A stretch of 57,228 nt of DNA. Origin: Mediterranea sp. (in: CFB group bacteria) (GTDB taxonomy: Bacteria; Bacteroidota; Bacteroidia; Bacteroidales; Bacteroidaceae). Shown one piece after another: positions 20,101 through 27,379 of the stretch. The position numbers and the translations under genes were made by a program. Under the pieces are notes generated by a model, which was not told where the DNA came from, did not search any database, and saw only the letters and a program-made list of their open reading frames with translations. The DNA lies in assembly GCA_031261805.1 (NCBI GenBank), contig JAISIX010000195.1, positions 1 to 57,228 of the forward strand. The letters are read 5' to 3'. The stretch's first letter is position 1; the number at the start of each line of letters is the position of its first letter.

Positions 20101-20963
20101 TGCTCTATGGCAACGATAAGATTATTGCCAAGGCACAGCCTTTCAACATCCGCAAAGGAATCATATACGCAGAGATCCTGCCCCGCATACTGGTGACCGA
20201 CCCCTCTTTCGGTCACACCTACCAAGAGCGTACCAAGCGTATCGCCGCCTACATGCGGCAGGAGTACGAACGCATATACCGTGCCCATGCGACGACCGAT
20301 AACCCGGCCTACCACGAGGCCCTTGTGCAGAACTACATCTACAAAGGCCCCATCGTGGAGTGGTATATCCGTGTCAAGGTACGCATGGAGCACAACTACC
20401 GGCGGTTCGATGAGCTGATTCCCGCCGAAGGGCGGATTACCGACATCGGGTGTGGCTACGGACCACTCTGCTACATGCTGGCGCTCACCTCTGAACGGCG
20501 GGAGATTCTGGGTATCGACTACGATGCCCAAAAGATTGCCGTCGCCCAGCACGGGTGGTTGCGGCAGGAGCGTTTGCAGTTCAGGCAGGGCGACGCGTTG
20601 GAGTATCCGTTGCCGGAAAGCGACGTCTTTGTCCTGAGCGACATGCTCCACTACCTGAGCGACGAGCGGCAGTTCGCCCTGTTGCGCAGATGTGCCGCCC
20701 TCCTCCGTCCCCACGGCCTGATTATCCTACGCGACGGAAACGCCGAAGAGACGGAGAAGCACCGCCTGACACGCCTCACCGAGCTATTCTCCACCCGTGT
20801 CTTCCGGTTCAACCGGACTGCCGAGCCGTTGCACTTCACCTCCGAAAGCCGGCTAAGAGAGATGGTCGGAGCCTGCGGCCTGAGCGTAACGGCCCTGCCG
20901 AACGACAAATATACCTCCAACACCTTTTATATCATCCGAAGAGAGGAGAACGACCCATCATGA
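17106..20963 (+). CDS. Fusion: MMPL/RND-type lipid exporter + PlsC-like acyltransferase + SAM methyltransferase
   Basis: Repeated MMPL TM blocks (GIGDDFSIFIMDGLQ); NHQSFIDILV and FPEGTRTLNGRMKRFHKGAF; ITDIGCGYGPLCYML. Start moved to the ATGA overlap. Confidence 0.9.
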   Translation: MTQFFIRLYNYFERHQILFYLSLACCVLFMGFFAVQVKFEENVTRFFPDTPNAQNTAKVFDNLKVKDKIAVMLLSRDSTAVLPTDSLIMAADQLQQELTAKAGGTLIKDILVQVDQNLVGEATDFVYQHLPLFLTEADYARFDSLLTSQGIRKALQKDYHLLLSPAGVAMKEYLLRDPLGLAGNALKHLQDFQVEANYQIRENHIFAQDGSTLLLFITPVYGTGSTGKNGELITLIETSIRELERLHPALRIEYFGGPSVSVYNARQIKKDTLLTSTIALCIIIAFISLVFKRKRSIPLIIAPVLFGGLFALCIIFFIRGSISAIAVGAGSAVLGIAISYSIHILAHQNHVTTIQQLIKELTYPLTIGSFTTIGAFLGLLFTSSDLLKDFGLFASLTLIGTTLFCLVYLPHFLTPQANIKQGWLLRLIEKCNAYPYEKNRWLVGGILLLTLVCLFTSQKVGFNDNMMALNYDPPQLRQAEQRLMEIWGTHEKTVLFVSVGKEMQGATAAYARTNRTLDSLKAKGWIKGYASATRFLIPSEEQERRLQRWNSYWTDAKRKEVSQEVEAAAAENHFRPASFNRFYQWLDTPFGLYHYDTGSSKLLEEWQSSADSLTMLISQVRVNEVDKEQVYRHFAKDREVVIFDRSFFTNKWVSAINNDFYLILYLSSILIFLALWVSYGRIELTLISFLPMLVSWVIILGLMGMLGIEFNIVNIILSTFIFGIGDDFSIFIMDGLQNKYRTGQTVLNSHKTAIFFSAFTTVVGMGTLVFARHPALQSISLISILGMGAVVLVAYTIQPLIFRLFISGPAEKGLPPYTAIGLLRTILLFSLFFIGCLLLRLFIALLYLVPVRRSRKQRWVCRLIRVTCQGILVLGTYIQKEIVNPTGERFERPAILIANHQSFIDILVLLSLSSKVVMVTNHWVWRSPFFGAIIRYAGFYCIDEGYEHYIDRMREKVKEGYTIAVFPEGTRTLNGRMKRFHKGAFYIAEQLRLDILPIVLYGNDKIIAKAQPFNIRKGIIYAEILPRILVTDPSFGHTYQERTKRIAAYMRQEYERIYRAHATTDNPAYHEALVQNYIYKGPIVEWYIRVKVRMEHNYRRFDELIPAEGRITDIGCGYGPLCYMLALTSERREILGIDYDAQKIAVAQHGWLRQERLQFRQGDALEYPLPESDVFVLSDMLHYLSDERQFALLRRCAALLRPHGLIILRDGNAEETEKHRLTRLTELFSTRVFRFNRTAEPLHFTSESRLREMVGACGLSVTALPNDKYTSNTFYIIRREENDPS

Positions 20964-22453
20964 GTAGTAAATACGACATCATCATCATTGGCAGCGGACT
21001 GGGCGGCCTGGAATGTGGAGCTATCCTCAGCAAGGAGGGATACAACGTCTGTGTGCTGGAGAAGAATGCCCTGTTCGGAGGCTGTTTCCAGACCTACAGC
21101 CGGAAGGGGCATCTGCTTGATACCGGCATCCATTACGTAGGGAGCCTCGACGAAGGGCAAGTGCTGAACCAATGCTTCCACTATTTCGGCATTTGGAATC
21201 AGTTGCGCCTCCAGCGGCTGGACGAGGACGCCTTCGACCAGATACGTTACAACGGGACGGACTATCACTACGCCATGGGCTATCCACGCTTTGTCGACAC
21301 GCTTGCGCAGGCTTTCCCCCAAGAGCGGGAAGCCATCGGCCGATATGCCGAACAGCTACAGGCTGTGGGCAACCTCATCGGTGTGGAACACCTGAAACAA
21401 GGCATCATCGCGCAACGGGGGATAGACTACTTCTGCACTCCGGCGGCCGGGTTGATAGCCGACCTCACTGCCAACCCCACGCTGCAAAACGTGTTGGCAG
21501 GCTCCGGCCTGCTCTACGGAGGTTTGAGGGAGAGGTCGTCGTTCTACGAACATGCCATGATCAACCATTCCTACATCGAAGGGGCCTACCGCTTCGTGGA
21601 CGGGAGCATGCAGGTGCCGCTGGAACTTATCCGCACCATCCGTGCCCATGGAGGGACGGTGCGCAACCGGAGCGAGGTGACCCGTATCATCGTGGAGGAG
21701 GAGCGGGTAAAGGGAGTCCTCGTTGACGGCGAGGAGCGGCTGGAAAGCCGGTTTGTCATCTCCGACATGCACCCCTGTCGTACGCTGGACACCCTGGACA
21801 AGTGCCGCAGCATCAAGCACGCCTACACCTCGCGCATCCACTCGTTGGAGAACACCTATGGCATCTTCACGCTCTACCTCGTGATGAAGGAACGTAGCCT
21901 GCCCTACCGCAACCAGAACCTCTACCTGCACGGTGCCGACGAGGTATGGTACGACAAGGAACGGGGCATGGGGCGGACTGCCCATTGCATGATTTCCATG
22001 CAGGCATCGTCCACAGAGAGCGAGTATGCGAGCGTCGTCTCCATCCTTACGCCTATGTACATCGACGAGCTGTCAGCCTGGAAAGACACCCTGCCCGAGC
22101 AAAGAGGTGAAAGCTATCAAGCCTTCAAGCGCCGGAAAGCCGAGCAGTTGCTCCACTTCCTCAAAGGACAGGGCGTCGACTTCGGGCCATACATCGCGGA
22201 GATGTACAGCAGCACGCCGTTGAGCTACCGCGACTATACCGGTACGGAAGAGGGGTCGGCATACGGCATTATCAAGGATTATCACTGTCCGCAGATTGGC
22301 TTTGTATCCACCCGCAGCAAGCTGCCCAACCTCTTCCACACGGGGCAGAACCTAAACGTCCATGGGGCGTTGGGAGTGACGTTGACGGCCCTGCTTACCT
22401 GTGCCGAGTTTGTGGGCGGGGAGTACTTAGCAAAGAAAATAGGAAATGCATAA
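20960..22453 (+). CDS. CrtI/phytoene-dehydrogenase-like FAD oxidoreductase
   Basis: YDIIIIGSGLGGLECGAILSKEGYNVCVLEKN Rossmann motif; C-terminal HTGQNLNVHGALGVTLTA. Confidence 0.85.
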   Translation: MSSKYDIIIIGSGLGGLECGAILSKEGYNVCVLEKNALFGGCFQTYSRKGHLLDTGIHYVGSLDEGQVLNQCFHYFGIWNQLRLQRLDEDAFDQIRYNGTDYHYAMGYPRFVDTLAQAFPQEREAIGRYAEQLQAVGNLIGVEHLKQGIIAQRGIDYFCTPAAGLIADLTANPTLQNVLAGSGLLYGGLRERSSFYEHAMINHSYIEGAYRFVDGSMQVPLELIRTIRAHGGTVRNRSEVTRIIVEEERVKGVLVDGEERLESRFVISDMHPCRTLDTLDKCRSIKHAYTSRIHSLENTYGIFTLYLVMKERSLPYRNQNLYLHGADEVWYDKERGMGRTAHCMISMQASSTESEYASVVSILTPMYIDELSAWKDTLPEQRGESYQAFKRRKAEQLLHFLKGQGVDFGPYIAEMYSSTPLSYRDYTGTEEGSAYGIIKDYHCPQIGFVSTRSKLPNLFHTGQNLNVHGALGVTLTALLTCAEFVGGEYLAKKIGNA

Positions 22454-24128
22454 AAGAAGAGTCAAAAGAATCGCCAAGTACACAGGCATCGCCCTGCTTA
22501 TACTCCTGTTGGTGCCCACTATCGGGCTGACCTACCTCTACTTCTCGGCCGATATGTGTACGCCGCGCTATACGCCTGTCCACACTACGGCGGAAGTGAT
22601 ATGGACCGACAGCCTGCGACAGTATGGCGACAACTACCTGCGGCATAGCCGGAGCGGGCTATGGGAGCTGAAGGTAAAAGGCGACGCTTTCGAGCGGGGC
22701 GAAGCCATCGGACGGATGTCGGCCGACCTGCTCCACTACCAGGAGAAGGTGTTCGTCGACCAGATTCGCGAAATCATCCCCTCGGAACGCTACCTCAAGT
22801 TCCTCCGTTTCTTCATCGTCTTGTTCAACCGCAACCTGGGGCGCGACATCCCCGAGGAGTATCGCGATGAGATTTACGGCATCTCCCTCTCGTGTACCCA
22901 CGACTACGACTTTATCGGCACCCCCTACGAGCGGCAGCTCAACTACCACGCCGCCCACGACATCGGCCATGCCATGCAGGACTATATGTTGGTGGGATGC
23001 AGCTCCTTCGCCACTTGGGGAGAGGAGAGCGCCGATTCTACGCTCCTCATCGGGCGCAACTTCGACTTCTATGTAGGCGACGGCTTCGCCCGCAACAAGC
23101 TGGTGGCTTTCTACACCCCCGAGCACGGCTATCGCTTTGCCTCCGTGGGTTGGCCGGGCATGATTGGCGTCCTGTCGGGGATGAACGAGAAAGGGCTTAC
23201 CGTCACCATCAACGCCGCCAAGTCGGCCATCCCCACCAGCTCGGCCACCCCTATCTCCATCCTCACCCGCGAGATTCTGCAATACGCTTCCAACATTAGG
23301 GAGGCTTACGCCATCGCGCAGAAGCGTCAGACGTTCGTCTCCGAGTCTATCCTCGTAGGGTCCGCCGAAGACGGGCGGGCAGCCATCATCGAGAAGTCGC
23401 CCGAGAAGACCGCCCTCTACTACGGCGACCACCCCCATCAGCTCATTTGCACCAACCACTTCCAGTCCGAGGCCTTCGCCCACGATGAACGCAACCTGGA
23501 GAACATCCGTACTTCCGACAGTCCCTACCGCTTTGCCCGCATCCGTGAGTTGCTGCAGGAACAACATCCCATCGACGTGCCCAAGGCCGCCTTTATCCTG
23601 CGTAACAGGCAAGGAACCGCCGGCGCTGACCTGGGGATGGGCAACGAGCTGGCCGTCAACCAGCTCATCGCCCACCACTCCGTCATCTTCCAGCCCGAAC
23701 GAAGGATGATGTGGGTGTCTACCTCACCATGGCAATGTGGCCCGTACGTGGCCTACGACCTCAACCACATCTTTGCCGATAGCGTGGACTTCCATCACGA
23801 GATAGCACTCCCCCAGGCAGTCCTCCCGGCTGATGCCTTCCTGCAGTCGTCGGCCTATCCACGCTTCCTCGCTTACCGAAAGCTGACCTCCCTGCTGCGA
23901 GGAGCCATTCGTCAGAAAACGAGAGTGAGCCGGAAGGACCTGGACTACTACCTCTCCACCAACCCCCGGCTCTACCACCCCTACGAAGTAGTGGGCGACT
24001 ACTACGAAGCCATCGGACAACCCGCGAAGGCCATCGACTACTGGACGGAAGCCCTGACAAAGCCGATGAAGCCACAAGAGGCGGACAACCTCCAACGGAA
24101 GATAGAGAAAGCCAAGAAAGAATCCTAA
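22446..24128 (+). CDS. Ntn-hydrolase, C45/acyl-CoA:6-APA-acyltransferase-like, with N-terminal TM
   Basis: VGCSSFATWG candidate Cys nucleophile, LLIGRNFDF, GMNEKGLTVTINA. Confidence 0.78.
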   Translation: MHKRRVKRIAKYTGIALLILLLVPTIGLTYLYFSADMCTPRYTPVHTTAEVIWTDSLRQYGDNYLRHSRSGLWELKVKGDAFERGEAIGRMSADLLHYQEKVFVDQIREIIPSERYLKFLRFFIVLFNRNLGRDIPEEYRDEIYGISLSCTHDYDFIGTPYERQLNYHAAHDIGHAMQDYMLVGCSSFATWGEESADSTLLIGRNFDFYVGDGFARNKLVAFYTPEHGYRFASVGWPGMIGVLSGMNEKGLTVTINAAKSAIPTSSATPISILTREILQYASNIREAYAIAQKRQTFVSESILVGSAEDGRAAIIEKSPEKTALYYGDHPHQLICTNHFQSEAFAHDERNLENIRTSDSPYRFARIRELLQEQHPIDVPKAAFILRNRQGTAGADLGMGNELAVNQLIAHHSVIFQPERRMMWVSTSPWQCGPYVAYDLNHIFADSVDFHHEIALPQAVLPADAFLQSSAYPRFLAYRKLTSLLRGAIRQKTRVSRKDLDYYLSTNPRLYHPYEVVGDYYEAIGQPAKAIDYWTEALTKPMKPQEADNLQRKIEKAKKES

Positions 24129-24140
24129 AAGACAGATGAT

Positions 24141-25436
24141 ATGAACCCGAATCCTGACATCCAATTCCGCCCGGCGGAAGAAATCAAACGCTACCAAGAA
24201 GAGCAATTGCGGCAAGCGCTCGCCTACTTGCAAGCACACTCCAAGTTCTACCAACGCATGTTTGCCGAACATCACATCGACATCCGGCAAATCAAGACCA
24301 TAGAAGACCTCCAGCAGCTGCCCGTCACCACCAAGACCGACCTCCAGCAATACAACGATGACTTCGTCTGCGTAGGGAGAGAGGAGATTATCGACTACGT
24401 CACCACCTCCGGCACGCTGGGCGACCCCGTCACCTTCGTGCTGACCTCGGGCGACCTCGACCGGCTGGCCTACAACGAGTTCCTCTCCTTCACCACCGCC
24501 GGCTGCACACGCCAAGACACCCTGCAGCTCATGACCACCCTCGACCGTCGCTTCATGGCCGGGCTGGCCTACTACCTGGGGGCACGCCGGCTGGGCATGG
24601 GGGTTGTCCGTGTGGGCAACGGTATCCCTGAGCTGCAATGGGACACCATCCGGCGCATACATCCCACCTGCGGTATGGTGGTGCCCTCGTTCCTCATCAA
24701 GCTGATTGAGTTTGCCGAGAAGAACCACATCGACCCCAACACCTGCTCGCTGAAGAAATGCGTCTGCATCGGCGAGTCGTTGCGCAACCAGGCATTCGAG
24801 CTGAACACCCTCGGACGTAAGATACACGAGCGCTGGCCCGCCTTGCAACTCTATTCTACCTACGCCTCCACCGAGATGCAGTCTTCCTTTACCGACTGCG
24901 AGCACTTCAAAGGCGGGCACCTGCAACCGGAGCTGATTATCGTAGAGTTTCTCGACGACCACAACCGACCCGTACCCGAGGGGGAGGCAGGCGAGGTGAC
25001 CATCACCACGCTGGGTGTGGAAGGCATGCCATTGCTACGCTTCAAGACGGGCGACGTATGCTACTTCTCTACCGAGCCGTGCGCCTGCGGACGCAACACC
25101 ATGCGCCTCAGCCCCCTCCTTGGCCGCAAGGGGCAGATGATAAAGTACAAAGGCACCACGCTCTACCCACCTGCCCTGTTCGACATCCTCGACAACATCC
25201 CCTCGGTGAAGAATTACGTGGTAGAAGTCTACACCAACGACCTGGGTACCGACGAGATATTGATTCGCATCGGCAACGAGCACCGCAGCGAGGAGCTGGC
25301 CAAAGAGATAAAAGACCTGTTCCGCTCCAAGGTACGCGTGGCGCCCGGCATCCGTTTCGAGTCGCCCGAGTACATCGCACAGGTGCAGATGCCCCCCATG
25401 AGCAGAAAAAGCATCAAGTTTATAGACCGGAGATAG
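24141..25436 (+). CDS. Phenylacetate-CoA-ligase-like adenylate-forming enzyme
   Basis: DYVTTSGTLGDPVTFVLT, YASTEMQSSFTDCE, LLRFKTGDV. Confidence 0.85.
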   Translation: MNPNPDIQFRPAEEIKRYQEEQLRQALAYLQAHSKFYQRMFAEHHIDIRQIKTIEDLQQLPVTTKTDLQQYNDDFVCVGREEIIDYVTTSGTLGDPVTFVLTSGDLDRLAYNEFLSFTTAGCTRQDTLQLMTTLDRRFMAGLAYYLGARRLGMGVVRVGNGIPELQWDTIRRIHPTCGMVVPSFLIKLIEFAEKNHIDPNTCSLKKCVCIGESLRNQAFELNTLGRKIHERWPALQLYSTYASTEMQSSFTDCEHFKGGHLQPELIIVEFLDDHNRPVPEGEAGEVTITTLGVEGMPLLRFKTGDVCYFSTEPCACGRNTMRLSPLLGRKGQMIKYKGTTLYPPALFDILDNIPSVKNYVVEVYTNDLGTDEILIRIGNEHRSEELAKEIKDLFRSKVRVAPGIRFESPEYIAQVQMPPMSRKSIKFIDRR

Positions 25437-25444
25437 TTTTTTGC

Positions 25445-25452
25445 TACCTTTG
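25445..25452 (+). promoter_or_regulatory. Putative -7 box TACCTTTG
   Basis: TAnnTTTG match ~38 nt before ATG 25491. Confidence 0.5.
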
Positions 25453-25490
25453 GCTCCCAACCATTAATAACTTAAAAACAAAGGAACCAC

Positions 25491-26060
25491 ATGAAAAAGA
25501 TGATTCTATTCGCACTGCTGTGCGTAGGCCTGTCTTGCTACGGACAAAAGAAAGAGGCTCTTCAAAGCATACACTCCATCAACTTCTACGGAGTGGACTA
25601 CTCACATGCCAAGGTGTTTGGCGCCCGAGAGACAGCACAAGACTTTATCGTTGCCTTTGCCGGTATCAACCAGTTCTTTATCACCGAGGCCAGTAAGTAC
25701 AATGTAGGCAAGCCCCTGAGGAAGCGGGTAGACAATATCTCGCTCGATGCCGTGAACGAGGCAAACAGCCATATCGACCCCTCGCAGCTGATGATTGGCC
25801 AAACCTCCTATACCCTCAGTCCGGACGATGTCCAAAAGGCCGTCAAGGCGCTCGCCATCGACCCGAAGCCCGGCACAGGTTTTATCCTCATCGCCCAGTT
25901 CCTCAATAAGGCCGATAACAAAGGTAGCTACATCGCCGCCTTCTTCGACAACGAGACCAAGGAGATTGTGGAACAATGGACGGTGTACGGCAAAGCCGGC
26001 GGATTCGGCCTTCGCAACTTCTGGGCAGGCTCCGTCCATAGCGCCATCAGGAAGCTCTAA
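25491..26060 (+). CDS. Secreted protein of unknown function (189 aa)
   Basis: Signal peptide MKKMILFALLCVGLSCYG; no recognised domain. Confidence 0.75.
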   Translation: MKKMILFALLCVGLSCYGQKKEALQSIHSINFYGVDYSHAKVFGARETAQDFIVAFAGINQFFITEASKYNVGKPLRKRVDNISLDAVNEANSHIDPSQLMIGQTSYTLSPDDVQKAVKALAIDPKPGTGFILIAQFLNKADNKGSYIAAFFDNETKEIVEQWTVYGKAGGFGLRNFWAGSVHSAIRKL

Positions 26061-26069
26061 CACAGTGTA

Positions 26070-26196
26070 CGGGAGAGTAGCTCTCAATATACGAAAGGAT
26101 TGCCCCCCAATCTACGTGTACATTGACCCCCAAAGTACTCGTGGATTGGGGGCCAATGTACACGTAGGTTGGGGATAGGCTACGGGGTGTTTGGGG
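26070..26196. repeat. 127-bp palindromic module, copy 1
   Basis: CTACGTGTACATTGACCCCCAA...TTGGGGGCCAATGTACACGTAG; matches 46425-46551. Confidence 0.9.
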
Positions 26197-26290
26197 GAGA
26201 CTCAAATGATTGGGGTGGCGCAATCCGAAAAAGTCGTAATCTTGTGGCATATCCGTACGCAGGAAGGAGGTAAGTCGCCTATCAATCAAT

Positions 26291-26346
26291 TCACGCAGCA
26301 TAAACTGAAAAAACACGGCCGTGTTTGTATCGGTTCATGCTACGCG
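26291..26346. repeat. CACGGCCGTG palindromic module, short copy
   Basis: TCACGCAGCATAAACTGAAAAAACACGGCCGTG...GGTTCATGCTACGCG; related to 46931-47052. Confidence 0.85.
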
Positions 26347-26410
26347 TTTTGTATAAAGTGGAATGTAGATAGGTAGGCAGGGATTTCCATCTACTTCCAT
26401 CCCTACGGGA

Positions 26411-26549
26411 GTTTGTACAGCCCCCCAGCACGTTTTTTTTCGTGTTTTACCATCATACCCTCACTGTTTTCGGACAATATACTATAAATGAGCTGATTAC
26501 ACCGTGATGGTAACCGTGAGGGTAACAGTGAGGGTAAAGTTACTCTCAC
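26411..26549. repeat. 139-bp dispersed repeat, copy 1
   Basis: GTTTGTACAGCCCCCCAGCACGTTTTTTTTCGTG... same length as 46277-46415. Confidence 0.9.
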
Positions 26550-26603
26550 TTTTTGGCGAATGAACGATTCTTCCCCCTAAGCACACTTCTTGTCCCATTC
26601 GGT

Positions 26604-26739
26604 GGGACTTTTTTCCCAGCACAATGGGACTTCTTTCCCAGCGCATTGGAACTTCTTTCCCAAGGCGGTGGGACTTTCTTCCCAACACCGTGGGACTTTC
26701 TTCCCAAGGCGTTGGGACTTTTTTCCCAACATGGTGGGA
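26604..26739. repeat. 22-bp tandem repeat, 6 copies plus GGGA
   Basis: GGGACTTTCTTCCCAAGGCGTT-type units every 22 bp. Confidence 0.93.
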
Positions 26740-26808
26740 AAGATGAGACAATAGGGTGGCCGCTCTATATGCTTTTGCAGGACGAGACAGTCTCGAGGAG
26801 ATACTATT

Positions 26809-26879
26809 TAGGCACGGACCAAATGGACTCCGTTGCTTGTTGTAGTCGAAAGCAATGGAGTTCGTCTCGTCCGTGCCTA
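26809..26879. repeat. Long inverted repeat just 3' of yqeY
   Basis: TAGGCACGGAC / GTCCGTGCCTA ends and internal ACTCCGTTGCTT / AAGCAATGGAGT. Confidence 0.85.
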
Positions 26880-26900
26880 TAATAAAAGGGAAGGGGGAGT

Positions 26901-27350
26901 TTATCCCAGCAGTTCCTTGACCTTGGCGGAGATGGCGCGTCCTTCGGCCAGTCCGGCCAGTTTCTTGGAGGCTACGCCCATCACCTTACCCATGTCTTTG
27001 CCGCTGGTGGCACCCACCTCGGCGATGATGGCTTTGAGGGCTGCTTCCAATTCTTCAGCGTTCAGTTGTTTGGGCAGGTAGGTCTCCATCACGGCTACCT
27101 GTGCCAGCTCAGCGTCGGCCAGATCTTGTCGGCTCTGGCTGGCGTACACCTCGGCGGCATCCTTGCCTTGTTTCACCAGTTTCTGGATAATCTTCAGGGC
27201 TGCGTCGTCGGTCAGGGTATCGTTGGCGCCTGGGGCGGTTTTTGCTTCGAGGAAGAACTTCTTCACGTTCCTCAGTGTTTCGAGGGCTACTTTGTCTTTC
27301 GCCTTCATCGCGGTTTTAATGTCTTCGCTGACTTTGTCGAATAAATCCAT
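26901..27350 (-). CDS. yqeY: GatB/YqeY domain protein
   Basis: MDLFDKVSEDIKTAMKAKDKVALETLRNVKKFF; YLPKQLNAEELEAALK. Confidence 0.9.
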   Translation of the reverse strand: MDLFDKVSEDIKTAMKAKDKVALETLRNVKKFFLEAKTAPGANDTLTDDAALKIIQKLVKQGKDAAEVYASQSRQDLADAELAQVAVMETYLPKQLNAEELEAALKAIIAEVGATSGKDMGKVMGVASKKLAGLAEGRAISAKVKELLG

Positions 27351-27379
27351 AGGGTTCGTTGTTTAATATGTTCCTTTAG

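Noticed and set aside
19128-20714. 528-aa minus ORF opposite the MMPL fusion
   Set aside because: Low-complexity shadow ORF; coding strand has TM and catalytic motifs.
26047-26316. 89-aa minus ORF across the 127-bp palindrome, and the 110-aa analogue at 46363-46695
   Set aside because: Both translate the palindromic repeat (YVYIDPQSTSTLGVNVHV); the similarity is explained by the shared DNA repeat, although both remain open and could be rechecked for translation.
26604-26739. Possible CRISPR array
   Set aside because: Head-to-tail 22-bp units with no unique spacers and no cas genes in the window; the same reasoning excludes 8655-8812 and 2656-2737.
26497-26882. Small ORFs (84 aa minus, 109 aa plus) over the 22-bp tandem array
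   Set aside because: Repeat period is not a multiple of 3 and the peptides only reflect the repeat; no ribosome-binding or domain evidence.
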